48,931 nucleotides of DNA from Eubacteriaceae bacterium (GCA_009782515.1 WRIY01000015.1:1-48931); one strand, 5' to 3'; positions 10,014-18,286 are shown, numbered from the stretch's first letter. Notes: a model not told the origin generated them from the letters alone. Translations and numbers: made by a program.

Positions 10014-10688
10014 ATGCAAAACATTTACATTTCTCCACAGCCTATAAGCGATAAAATTGCACAGGAAATCTGCTTTAGAATAGCAAGCGGCATCTACCAG
10101 AAGGGCGAAAAGCTGCCTTCTGTGCGCAGCATGGCTAAATCAGAGGGGGTAAGCCCTGACACTGTCAGCAGGGCATATGCCCAGCTTGAGCAGCTGTCGC
10201 TTGTCGAGGCAAAAGCGGGGCTGGGCACATTCATAACAGAAAATGAAGAATGGATACTGTATTTTCGCTATGGCCTGATAATGCAAAAGATAAGCGCTTT
10301 TAAAAATGATATGCAGGATCTGGGGATGAGCCTCAGCGATGCTGTTGCCTACTTGCTACAAGCTGAAAGCACTGATGAAAATGAAAATGGCCTGTTGAGA
10401 ATCGAAACGATGCAGGAGGCCTTAGCTTTCCTTGAGAATTTTGAAAAGTATGCAAAGCCTGATGAGTTAGGCGGCTACAGCCTTACATTCGCCAATGAAG
10501 CTGATTACGCCCTGGAGAAGGCTTTTACAACGCTTAGGAAATCAGGCGGCAAGTATTTTTATAGCTCGCACGGGAAGACATGGCTACAGCTAAAGGCAAG
10601 TGAAATTCCAAAGATTGTAGCATTTGTAATGAAGCATGCTGAAGCGATATCAAAAGCGATAAATTGTTGCGAACAGGAAAAGCGCTAA
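10014..10688 (+). CDS. GntR-family transcriptional regulator (YtrA-like N-terminus)
   Basis: This is a DNA-binding regulator of 224 residues. Residues about 10-78 form a winged helix of the GntR type (SDKIAQEICFRIASGIYQKG, GEKLPSVRSMAKSEGVSPDT, and then VSRAYAQLE...GLGTFI). The remaining 145 residues are helical and match no effector domain I recognise; YtrA-type regulators are usually only about 120-130 residues long. The start is ATG with AAAGGAG 11 nt upstream. The operator palindrome directly before it argues for autorepression. YtrA-type regulators normally control an ABC transporter in the same operon, but here the next sequence is IS debris, so the regulator looks stranded. Its segment 10458-10493 recurs at 15459-15494. 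Confidence 0.85.
   Translation: MQNIYISPQPISDKIAQEICFRIASGIYQKGEKLPSVRSMAKSEGVSPDTVSRAYAQLEQLSLVEAKAGLGTFITENEEWILYFRYGLIMQKISAFKNDMQDLGMSLSDAVAYLLQAESTDENENGLLRIETMQEALAFLENFEKYAKPDELGGYSLTFANEADYALEKAFTTLRKSGGKYFYSSHGKTWLQLKASEIPKIVAFVMKHAEAISKAINCCEQEKR
10458..10493 (+). repeat. 36-nt segment of the GntR gene, recurring at 15459-15494
   Basis: This stretch encodes PDELGGYSLTFA of the GntR protein. Its reverse complement recurs at 15459-15494 with 35 of 36 positions identical. The copy downstream is in a non-functional scrap. Confidence 0.8.
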
Positions 10689-10713
10689 AGCAGCCGAGCT
10701 GCATTAGAGAACT

Positions 10714-10738
10714 GGCTGGCAGCGCTGCAGAATTGCCG
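10714..10738 (+). repeat. 25-nt repeat shared with 15524-15548
   Basis: GGCTGGCAGCGCTGCA followed by GAATTGCCG occurs here and, with one difference, at 15524-15548 in the same orientation. It contains the palindrome GCAGCGCTGC. It lies just 3' of the GntR gene. Confidence 0.75.
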
Positions 10739-10830
10739 ATCAGTACTACAGTTGTGAACAGTGTTTTTTCCGTATTTTAGGTTTTTTGTTCCAATGGTGC
10801 CACTGAAGAGCTTTCGAACATCCTGCTTGC

Positions 10831-11661
10831 TTACACGGCCAAATTTCGCCCCTTTTTAAAGGCCTCAAGGCTGGATCTTCCTGCGCTGCTCCTCTCAAAA
10901 AGCGCTTTGCTGTGCGTATTTGCCGATAATGCCGTTAAAAGCGCCATTGCTGCGCACGACAAAGTTACATGGCGGTGCCAGGCTGAATATGTTCGAACCT
11001 CGTAGTGATCAAGGCCGGCCAGCTCTTTGGCCTCTTCAAAGAAGGTTTGGCCAGTCCATTGCAGCTCCGCGATTTCGGCATATTTTCTAGAGTGTTGCCC
11101 TACGGAGCGAAACAACTAATTGCGGCGCTTCGCCGTATGCGCAGTCGGCAATGAACCGTCGGAAGGGGATGTCTGCGCGGATTGCGTCTTTGAGTATTTC
11201 CGTCCTCTTTTCGGCGCTCGGCGCCGTTTGCCCATTCTATGGGAATTTACAGCCTTCGGTTAATTAAGGCATGCCCCTTTGCGCGTATGAGAGGAAGGCT
11301 CCGGCCTGGCCTGCTGTGCCGGTATATTGGCGCTTGAGTCCGCATGATTTAGTGCTTTTTGATAAGCCGGTATCGCCGGTCACTATAGACCCGTCTTCGG
11401 AGCCTATTTTTTCAGCGATATAGCTTCTTGTTACGTCTCTGGCCATGTCTGCATCATCTGCTCAGAAATCCCTGAAATCTGTATGGGTCTTTGTAGCCGG
11501 CGGCCTCAGCGGAGCTGCCAGCTGTTCTTGCGCTCAGCAGGGCCAAGCAGGCCCCTTGTATCTTTCTTGCCATTTATAAAAGTCCTTGAGCCCTTCATGT
11601 TTGGCCTGATCCTTTTCATTAAGCCCTCGAATTCATTTTCTATATCTTGCTTTATATTCAT
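10831..11661 (-). pseudogene. IS701-family transposase, heavily decayed
   Basis: Pieces of one transposase appear in order on the minus strand across different frames. The N-terminus starts at ATG 11661 (MNIKQDIENEFEGLMKRIRP, RGLLGPAERKNSWQL). A second piece covers the first catalytic region (IAEKIGSEDGSIVTGDTGLS and KSCGLKRQYTGTAGQAGAF, 11264-11446). A third holds the second catalytic region (ADIPFRRFIADCAYGE, 11116-11200). The C-terminus (AGLDHYEVRTYSAWHRHVTL, 10831-11115) closes it. These match the IS701 layout, but about 100 codons between the last two parts are missing and several frameshifts are present. It cannot be functional. Confidence 0.8.
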
Positions 11662-11939
11662 AAAACCTTCTTATATAGCAATAGCATTAGAACACATAAA
11701 AGGGCATTCTTCGCAACTGTAGTAATTGAGGGGCTGGTACGCAGCATGTCATTATTACTATTGCTGACAGCGATGTGTGCGGCAGCCTAACCGCATCGGT
11801 GATAAACGCTGTTAATTATGGACCTGAAATTGCAGAGGAAACAAGGAAAGCCATTTGGAGGCGAAATGGCTTCAGGCCAAACCTTGCATAAAAAGATGCA
11901 TAAAGGACAGGATTTTGCGCATAAAGGCAAGCAAGGGGC

Positions 11940-12290
11940 GGGATTGCCGCGCAATGAAAGCAAAAAGCGCTTTTGCGCGCTTTTTTTGAGTTCAGCCAGT
12001 TGGGCAGGGTGTTCGGTTATTATCAGGCTTTTATTTTCCTTGCACTCAGAAATGACTTGAAACACAAGCTCTACCGACTCCTTGTGCAGCGGCACGAACC
12101 CAACCTCATCGATGACAAGCAGGCCTATGCTCTTCAGCGAGGACATAAACCGCCCAAGCATCCCTGAGGCTTTCTTTTCAAAAACGTGTTGCCCAGCGCT
12201 GCCGCCGTAAAGAATTTCGCCCGCTTGCCGTTCTTGCAGGCCTTTATTGCCAGGGCTGTGGCCAGGTGCGTCTTGCCTGTCTTATGACAA
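11940..12290 (-). pseudogene. istB: IS21-family helper ATPase IstB, truncated
   Basis: On the minus strand the frame begins inside the Walker A motif (KTGKTHLATALAIKACKNGK), then reads AKFFTAAALGNTF. After a frameshift it continues through Walker B (SIGLLVIDEVGFVPLHKE) and VELVFQVISECKENKSLIIT. These are the typical IstB AAA+ signatures. The N-terminal part and the region after IITT are lost. At the 5' break the sequence folds back on itself (12272-12311). A relic of the partner gene istA lies at 17791-18286 on the other strand. Confidence 0.75.
11962..11987. terminator. Terminator-like hairpin in the istB remnant
   Basis: AAAAAGCGC (11962-11970) pairs with GCGCTTTTT (11977-11985) and is followed by further T residues. 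It could act in both directions. No intact gene reads into it. Confidence 0.4.
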
Positions 12291-12311
12291 GATGCACGTA
12301 AGACAGGCAAG
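12272..12311. repeat. Fold-back inverted repeat at the istB break
   Basis: CTTGCCTGTCTTA (12272-12284) and TAAGACAGGCAAG (12299-12311) are exact reverse complements. The left arm encodes the Walker A lysine region of istB. The right arm is an inverted copy of it with no coding role, so the break point looks like an inverted duplication. Confidence 0.6.
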
Positions 12312-12409
12312 AACCATTATTAATCAGAATCAGTATATCGAAAACAAAAAGATGCGCGATAACCGCTTTGTTGCTGTGTTATGCTATGATCAGCGGGGAG
12401 GGCAATTGG

Positions 12410-12625
12410 ATGAAGTTTTTGCTTGAAATAAACGACGAAAAAATAAGGGATAACTTGGTAGCCGTTCTTAGGGCGCTGCCTTCTGTTACTTTAGTCGATT
12501 TTGAGGATGACCACTTTTACAGCCCAGAGAACCTGGAAGCTATAGACAGGTCGCTTCGGTAGATAGAGGAAGGCAAGACTGTCGAAAAAACCTTGGATGA
12601 GCTTAGGGCAATGGAAGAAGAGTGA
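12410..12625 (+). pseudogene. Antitoxin of a RelB/Phd-type pair, interrupted by a stop
   Basis: The frame starts at ATG 12410 after GGGGAGGG and reads MKFLLEINDEKIRDNLVAVL. It continues through FYSPENLEAIDRSLR to TAG at 12560-12562, and then IEEGKTVEKTLDELRAMEEE to TGA 12623-12625. The C-terminal part is what binds and neutralises the toxin in such antitoxins. A single C-to-T change of a CAG glutamine codon would explain the TAG. It overlaps the toxin gene by GTGA. Family assignment rests on the toxin next door and is tentative. Confidence 0.6.
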
Positions 12626-12840
12626 AAGTTCCCTTTTCACAAGAAGCATTCGAAGACTATGCTTATTGGCAAAGCCAAGACAAGAAAACGCTAAAGCGTA
12701 TCAACCGCTTGATTGACTCCATTTCAAGGGATCCAAATGCGCTAATAGGAAAAGCTGAAATTCTTAAAGGCGACAAGCAAGAAGCCAAGTTTGAGGTATC
12801 GCCCTGCAATTACAACTTACTTATAGTAAAATTTTGTTAA
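12622..12840 (+). pseudogene. YoeB/Txe-like mRNA interferase toxin, catalytically degenerate
   Basis: GTG start. The sequence begins MKVPFSQEAFEDYAYWQSQD and continues KKTLKRINRLIDSISRDPNA and GKAEILKGDKQEAK, the standard YoeB opening; the catalytic glutamate (GKxE) is kept. After that it departs. The arginine of the RRI.xHRLVY segment and the C-terminal His-Tyr pair needed for mRNA cleavage are missing, apparently through an internal deletion and a premature TAA after LLIVKFC. Full-length YoeB is about 84 residues; this is 72. With its broken antitoxin it is a dead toxin-antitoxin locus. Confidence 0.7.
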
Positions 12841-12853
12841 TGTGAATCTGTAT

Positions 12854-13160
12854 TCAATATATATCGGTCGAGGTCACGTTTTTTAAGTTTTCCCCGCTGT
12901 GGGCTTTTGCAGCCAGGGCCATCAGCGCAAGAAGCGACTGGCTTGCCATCCCAAGGGCAAGCGGCATTGCTGCCCGCCTAAGGGGCGCTGCGGCATTTGA
13001 CGCAATTTCCGCTGCAATCAGGCAAACAGACAGCATCCGGCTAATTTTTTTCATGCGCTCCCGCTTGGCATCGCTTAGCGGGCTGTTTTCATGCTCTATG
13101 GGCGCGGGCCCACACAAGCAGGGTTGAGAGGCAGGCAAGCCCTATGCCGGCAAAAGGCGA
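12854..13160 (-). pseudogene. agrB: Accessory gene regulator B (AgrB)-like C-terminal remnant
   Basis: On the minus strand one frame reads PFAGIGLACLSTLLVWARA. After a one-base shift it continues APIEHENSPLSDAKRERMKK, then a hydrophobic stretch and LGMASQSLLALMALAAK. AgrB peptidases, which cleave and cyclise AgrD signal peptides, end in the same way ('.APV..ENKPL....+.+.+..S', then TM segments and 'G...QS..LLP'). Only the C-terminal third survives and the catalytic His and Cys would lie in the lost part. No agrD is visible after it. Assignment is by motif memory only. Confidence 0.4.
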
Positions 13161-13321
13161 AGCAAGGCTCTCTGAAGCCCAGAGCGTGGCCGCGAAGAGC
13201 GGAGCTCAATGTTTCCTGGCTGAATAAGCTCGCTTAGTGTATCCTTGTGAAGCATTGGCTTCATAATGCGCTCGGATGCAACATTTTTGCGCCATTTCGC
13301 GCCTTGAATCGCTAATTCCTT

Positions 13322-13438
13322 GTCAGGCTAAAGCATCATGTATTTTATTATTGCCGTTAAATAATAAATATATTATGCCGAAATGCCTGCACGTTTTCGG
13401 GTTAGCTTTTTTGTGGCACACCATCTGATGCTTCGACA
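13322..13438. repeat. Short inverted repeat ends around an AT-rich 100-nt segment
   Basis: TGTC...AAGCATCA near 13322-13337 is matched in inverted form by TGATGCTTCGACA near 13426-13438. The interior is AT-rich and non-coding. It could be a minute transposable scrap or chance. It lies just downstream (minus strand) of the AAA-ATPase gene. Confidence 0.3.
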
Positions 13439-13439
13439 G

Positions 13440-15146
13440 TTATGGCTTTAGCTTGGCTATCTGTACCCTGCACTTTCTGCTTGCGTAAGCTATGCCAACA
13501 GCAACAATCGTGTCGTATTCATTTACGCCCTCGGCATATCTTTTGCAGGCAATTTGGGCCATTGCCTCAGCAGCCTTTTTTTCAAGGCTTTCATTATTGC
13601 TTTTCGCTGAGAATTTCTCCTCTATTACAATAGCTGTGTTAAACTCTCTGCTTGTGCACAGAATGTCGCAATAGCCGTCCCCTGACTCCCTTTCGCTGCG
13701 GACTGTCCATGCCCCGCTGCAGGAAAGCAGAATCGCTGCAATATAATGGTACTGTCTTTCATATTCTATGCCAAAGCCGTCATGGACTACAACCCCATCC
13801 CTGACGCCCAGAACCTTCTTAAGCACATCGTTTATTGTTTCCTCTGCGCCTTGCGCATTGCCGCTAAGCAATGCGCTGTACAGTTTGGCAGCCTTGTCTT
13901 CGCTTATTGGAAATGATGACATAGCCCACTCGAGCACATCCATTCTCAGCGCGTCTTTGACTTCCTGGTTAGGCGCCCTTAGATCATAGAAATGGCCTCC
14001 GGTGTTGCGCGCCCATGTAAGGTAGCCTGCCATTAGCATCATCTCCCATACAGCGCTCCCTGAAGCGCTTGCTTCAAGGTTTCTATATGTTGCCGTGCCT
14101 GAAAGCATTTTGTTGACTGTTCCCCCTGAAATGAGGCTCTCGATTGTGGCCAGCGCTTCCCAACCATCCTGGCCAAGCATGTTTCGGATCAAGTCATTCG
14201 ACGCTGTATTAACCCAGAACTGCCCGGGCTTTGTGTTTTTGTTCGTTAGCATGCCGCTGCACTGCCTTACAACAGACCAAGGGTTGTAAACTTCATACTC
14301 GCCCATCCTGTAGCCGTCATAGTGCTCTTTCATGTCAGGCATTCGGCTCTCAAAGCCATAGTAGCCAAGCATGGCGGCAACCTCGCCTTCAGTAAAGCCG
14401 AAGTGCGCGCTGTATTCTTCGTCTAGGCAGGAATACACTGAAATGTTATTTATGCCAGAGAATATGCTCTCTTTTGAGACGCGAAGCACGCCTGTAAGCA
14501 CTGCAAATGAAACGTAAGGGTTGCTTTTCAGGGCTTGGCCAACCATTCCTCTGAAAAGGGCCGCCATTTCGCCATAGTATTCCATTTGGTAGGCTTGGCT
14601 GATAGGGGCATCATATTCGTCAATTAGCACTATTGCTTTCTTGCCATGGCGGCGGTACAGTGCCATTGTCATAAGCCAAAGGCTTCTTTGAATGTCAGTT
14701 TCATCTGAGCGCTTTTCTGACATTCTAAAAAACAACGCATTCTCGCTGTTGTCAAGCTCGCTGCACCCGTTTCCGATGCCAAGCCTCTTAGCTTCGTCGC
14801 TGATTATTAATGCAAGTTCATCAAGAGCTTTTGGAAAAGATCGGGCGTTTATATCCTTAAACGATAAAAAAATAACAGGGTGCCTGCTTTGGTGCTCTGT
14901 GCACAAACCAGCAAGCTCCGATACAGCTAGCCCATGAAAGAGCTCTTTTGGCGATCCTATCTCAAGAAAGGATTTTAGCATGCTCATGTTCAAAGACTTG
15001 CCAAACCTTCTCGGCCTTAATATGAGCTTTGTGTCGGCTGTGTTTTGCAGAATATCAGCTACAAACATAGATTTGTCGACAAAATAGCAGCCTTCATTTA
15101 TTACAGTCGGAAAGTCATCTGTGTTTATTGGCAGTTTCTTCTTCAT
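13440..15146 (-). CDS. AAA-ATPase-like protein with C-terminal PD-(D/E)XK nuclease-like domain
   Basis: A 568-residue protein of the AAA-ATPase_like plus DUF1703 type, common in Bacteroidota and Clostridia, often in many copies. Its biological role is not established. It opens with the typical KLPINTDDFPTVI...YFVDKS lead. A Walker A-like RPRRFGKS is at about 44-51 and Walker B AIVLIDEYDAP near 168-178. The C-terminal domain shows GDGYCDIL...AIVIEEKF, an Asp...Glu-x-Lys pattern of PD-(D/E)XK nucleases, near 485-506. The start is ATG 15146 with GGAGG 8 nt upstream, two codons inside the longest frame. A truncated paralogue lies at 30113-30673, same strand. Confidence 0.85.
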   Translation of the reverse strand: MKKKLPINTDDFPTVINEGCYFVDKSMFVADILQNTADTKLILRPRRFGKSLNMSMLKSFLEIGSPKELFHGLAVSELAGLCTEHQSRHPVIFLSFKDINARSFPKALDELALIISDEAKRLGIGNGCSELDNSENALFFRMSEKRSDETDIQRSLWLMTMALYRRHGKKAIVLIDEYDAPISQAYQMEYYGEMAALFRGMVGQALKSNPYVSFAVLTGVLRVSKESIFSGINNISVYSCLDEEYSAHFGFTEGEVAAMLGYYGFESRMPDMKEHYDGYRMGEYEVYNPWSVVRQCSGMLTNKNTKPGQFWVNTASNDLIRNMLGQDGWEALATIESLISGGTVNKMLSGTATYRNLEASASGSAVWEMMLMAGYLTWARNTGGHFYDLRAPNQEVKDALRMDVLEWAMSSFPISEDKAAKLYSALLSGNAQGAEETINDVLKKVLGVRDGVVVHDGFGIEYERQYHYIAAILLSCSGAWTVRSERESGDGYCDILCTSREFNTAIVIEEKFSAKSNNESLEKKAAEAMAQIACKRYAEGVNEYDTIVAVGIAYASRKCRVQIAKLKP

Positions 15147-15254
15147 TATCAAGCCTCCACAGCTTTACTATAGCAGAATTTTTGCGGCTTTTGCAAAGCT
15201 GTGCTAATAACATTGCCAATACTGCCATGTTTTATATATGCTTGTGTTGCTCTT

Positions 15255-15420
15255 CCACCTTAAGGTAAATGGAACTCGCGAAAAAGCTTATTTTGCTTAC
15301 AATATGGCCGATAAATGGGTTGTTGTCGAAAGCATCGCATCTTTGAACCACGGTGAGGCGGCTAAAATCAAGTGTTAACGCAATTTGCCAGATGATACCG
15401 TTGTGGGATCGAATAAATAT
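15255..15420 (-). pseudogene. Fragment of a second copy of the 15846-16781 lipoprotein
   Basis: On the minus strand a frame reads HNGIIWQIALTLDFSRLTV followed by VQRCDAFDNNPFIGHIVSK. The intact lipoprotein has ANGVVWRIAPTLEYPSLIY and CQRCDVFDNNHFNGHILNK at the corresponding place. Nucleotide identity is also plain (for example GTTGTCGAA.CATCGCATCTTTG in both). Only about 50 codons remain and both ends run into unrelated scraps, so it is a recombination relic. Confidence 0.7.
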
Positions 15421-15458
15421 GTGAAATTTTCATGCGCACGCCTTCCACCCAAATTTAT

Positions 15459-15494
15459 GGCGATTGTAAGGCTGTAGCCGCCTAACTCATCAGG
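15459..15494 (-). repeat. Inverted copy of the GntR segment 10458-10493
   Basis: The minus strand encodes KPDELGGYSLTIA, with 35 of 36 nucleotides identical to the GntR gene. It lies directly next to the lipoprotein fragment, so two unrelated gene scraps are fused here. Confidence 0.8.
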
Positions 15495-15523
15495 TTTTGT
15501 CCGTGCTGAATTAGGGCTCTTTG

Positions 15524-15548
15524 GGCTGGCAGCGCTGCAAAATTGCCG
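15524..15548 (+). repeat. Copy of the 25-nt repeat at 10714-10738
   Basis: GGCTGGCAGCGCTGCA followed by AAATTGCCG; one difference from the copy at 10714-10738. The rest of 15549-15845 holds no gene I can support; it includes a direct repeat CTCAAAGCCTG x2 near 15698-15720. Confidence 0.75.
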
Positions 15549-15845
15549 GTTCAAAACAGCAGAGCATGAATTCCATTGCTGCAATGATGGCTATATGCAT
15601 ATAAAACGCGGCTGTATCAAATTGCCTTTGGCAAAAAAATAAGCCATGCAATAGTGCTTTAATGCTGTCGCCTGCACGGTGCATAACTTCAGGCTCTTTG
15701 CTCAAAGCCTGCTCAAAGCCTGCCTGGCGTAGGCTTGATCCTGGGCAGCGCACTGGCTGGCTACCGGTATTTCAATTATTATTAAGCGCGCCCGGGGCCG
15801 GCAGAATGCCTCTTGGTGAAAGCCCGCACCGCGGATAGCATCCGG

Positions 15846-16781
15846 CTATTTTAGAATCGGTTCGTCGAATTGCATTCCGCTTTCAAGCAGCATGTTGGCG
15901 GCTGTTTCTAAAACATCAAAAATCCCGTATTTTCCATCAAGGCTTCCAAAGGCTGTTTCATCATCGACAATGTAGAGATCATCAAAAATAAAAGGGATTG
16001 CTGTGCTACCATTCAAATCAACTATGCCCCATTTCCCTTCAGAGCCTAAAACCATAAACTCCTTAGCTTTATTGCCGTGACAGTCATCGTAGATATAGCC
16101 GGAAACAATCTTATTATTGTATATAAGAGCGTATTTTTCGCCTAAATATGCATCATCAAATACACGTACATAGGACTGATGGCCTATCTGAACGTTGCTG
16201 CTGTCTATTAATTGAAAGGCATACAGTGTGTCCAAGCGCTCACCGCTAAAAAACTCGCTTCTTTTCATCATTTCGTATGAAGCTCCGTCTTCGGAGCATG
16301 CATAGAATCCGAAAAGCCCCCTTTGCTCGTCAAAATAATAATAATAGCTTACGCCTCCATGCCCGCCATGCATCTTGCTTGTAGGCTGCCCGGTTTTTTT
16401 ATTTAATATATGGCCGTTAAAATGGTTGTTGTCGAACACATCGCATCTTTGGCAATAGATAAGGCTGGGATATTCCAGCGTTGGCGCAATTCGCCAAACG
16501 ACGCCGTTCGCGTCAGTGAAAGGCTCTGGGCTTTCGGCAGATTCATCAGATTCTTCGCCAGCCCCATCGTGTATTATTTCCTTTTCAGTTGGAGAGCCGC
16601 CTACCCATACCACTCTGCTTTCATCAATTTTCTCAGTGGATGATGCCTGCTCAGTGTACAGCGCGTCTATCTCAAGTTGTGGAGCCGGATCAGCATCTGT
16701 GCCTTCCAGCTGAGCGCTTGATGCGCATGAGGCCAATGCGAACAGTAAAATAATAACCGTGCTGAATGCAAAATGTTTCAT
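15846..16781 (-). CDS. Putative lipoprotein with WG-repeat-like C-terminus
   Basis: An exported lipoprotein of 311 residues. The start is ATG 16781, because GGAGG lies 6 nt upstream; the longest frame begins 9 codons earlier without a ribosome site. A signal peptide (MKHFAFSTVIILLFALASC) ends in the lipobox LASC with Cys19. A Ser/Glu/Pro-rich linker follows (about 20-95). The C-terminal region contains EGKWGIVDLNGSTAIPFIFD and DGKYGIFDV, which resemble WG (KWG) beta repeats often found in secreted Firmicutes proteins. Function is unknown. A degenerate duplicate fragment lies downstream at 15255-15420. Confidence 0.7.
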   Translation of the reverse strand: MKHFAFSTVIILLFALASCASSAQLEGTDADPAPQLEIDALYTEQASSTEKIDESRVVWVGGSPTEKEIIHDGAGEESDESAESPEPFTDANGVVWRIAPTLEYPSLIYCQRCDVFDNNHFNGHILNKKTGQPTSKMHGGHGGVSYYYYFDEQRGLFGFYACSEDGASYEMMKRSEFFSGERLDTLYAFQLIDSSNVQIGHQSYVRVFDDAYLGEKYALIYNNKIVSGYIYDDCHGNKAKEFMVLGSEGKWGIVDLNGSTAIPFIFDDLYIVDDETAFGSLDGKYGIFDVLETAANMLLESGMQFDEPILK

Positions 16782-17158
16782 TTCGCCTCCATCATGAATT
16801 AGTACCAAAAATAGCCGTATACAGCAACAGATTGGCTACGCGCTGTAAATAAATTCTCATTCCAATTTTAGCATGATAATTGGAAATTTAGCCAATATTT
16901 TTCCATAAGTAGTGTAAACGGCGGCACCAAGGGCCAGGCACTCTGGCGCACTTGAAAACAGGCAGGCAAAAAAATATGAACGAATATCAGATTCATTAGC
17001 AGCCAAACGATCCGACCTATACGCAGCGCCAAAGCGTGAAAAAGGTCCGGTATCTCAACAAAATCCTCCCAGCGCGAAATATCAGGGATCTTGATGTCCA
17101 GCGGATCTACAATGGCTCCATTAATAGACTGGTGGTACTCATACTATATTTTGAATTG
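16782..17158. other. Gene-poor stretch
   Basis: Nothing recognisable is found here on either strand. A short plus-strand frame near 17036-17150 (LPARNIRDLDVQRIYNGSIN) reads smoothly but has no start context and no known relative. It may belong to the same mobile debris as the adjacent transposase fragment. Confidence 0.4.
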
Positions 17159-17617
17159 TCAGAGACAGCGGTATGCAGTATGAAACCCCTCCTGCTGAAG
17201 ATGCGATGCCAAGGCCTCCCCACAAGCGCCCATAGATATATGAAGGCACAGACGATTTTCTGATTGCTGAGAGCGCTTCTTAACCCCAGGCATATAAGAA
17301 CCCTCATGGGCGTTCTTGGCGCCGTCGCTAATAAGCACTGCCCTGCCGTCCTCAAGCCGGTACAAAGGGGCATATTCGCACACTGCCCGCCTCCAATACA
17401 AAAGGAGGGTTTGTGCGCTGAAGGCAGTTGATCGGAAAAATTTCTCAATAGAGCTGTAGCTGCCAAAGCTGAGTGTAAGGGCTCTAACAATTCCGGCCAT
17501 GCCGCCCTTGTCAGGGCCGCACATAAAAGCTATCGCTATAACTGCAAACCAGCCGAATGTTTTTTCCCTTGAGAAGGCTGGCCTTAGGCTTTGAAGTATT
17601 TTGTCGGCTAATTTCAT
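17159..17617 (-). pseudogene. IS4-like transposase, N-terminal fragment
   Basis: About 152 residues, MKLADKILQSLRPAFSREKT and on, through MCGPDKGGMAGIVRALTLSF and VLISDGAKNAHEGSYMPGVK. It is paralogous to the first third of the transposase at 28583-29977 (GIMCRHDSLGATSIARALML and VLIADGVKAAKEGRKMPGAQ), including the first catalytic Asp. Two thirds of the protein, with the second Asp and the Glu, are missing. It is therefore an inactive remnant of a related but distinct element. Confidence 0.75.
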
Positions 17618-17790
17618 GGCTATCTACTCAGGCTGCTGAGTTGTGTGCTAAAATTATTTAGCAAGGGTTCCAGCTGCGCTAACCTTCATTTGTTATAACT
17701 AAGGATAGCATGCATAATGCTGGAATCTATGCAATTAATGGGACATCGTGTCGATTCTTCATAGTCTAACCAACAAACTCACGACTCTTC

Positions 17791-18286
17791 AGTGAAGTAG
17801 AAGGCTTATCTTTTCGGCAAATATCGCTAAAGACAGGATCAAGCTTTCGCACAGTGAAAAAATATGCGCAGAAAGGCGACTAGAGCCCAAAAGATGCGCA
17901 AGAACCCCCACAGCGAGACAGCCATCGTGGACAGCTGGCTGGAAAATGTCATGAAAGAGCCCCGCAAGCTGCGCCACACTGCAAAAAGGGTTTTTGATCG
18001 GCTGAGGCAAGAGCATGCTTTGGAAGGCAGCGAATCAACAGTGCGCAAGTATGTGCGCAAAGCAAAGGAAAGGATTTACGGCCAAGGCAAAGGGCACATA
18101 CCGATGGCGTACTCTGCCGGGTGCGCCGAAGCCAGCTTTGGCAAGTTCAAGCACTATGGCGCATATGGCCAAAGCTGTTCAGGCTATGCCCTCACAGTGC
18201 CATTTCCCTACTCCAATGCAGCATTCATGCAGGTTTTCCCCTCAGAATGCCAGGAATGCCTTCTTGAAGAGCTTATGAGAGTATTC
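17791..18286 (+). pseudogene. istA: IS21-family transposase IstA, N-terminal half, frameshifted
   Basis: The first frame reads EGLSFRQISLKTGSSFRTVK and KYAQKGD, the helix-turn-helix of IstA, and meets TAG near 17880. A second frame continues NPHSETAIVDSWLENVMKEP, RKLRHTAKRVFDRLRQEHAL, EGSESTVRKYVRKAKERI and VPFPYSNAAFMQVFPSECQE. The homology ends at LLEELMRVF (about 18284), where a CRISPR-type repeat begins without any gap. The catalytic core beyond this is absent. A relic of istB lies 5.5 kb away on the opposite strand. Confidence 0.75.

Noticed and set aside
15511..15753. 80-codon minus-strand frame
   Set aside because: Overlaps the duplicated repeats and lacks a start context; treated as debris.
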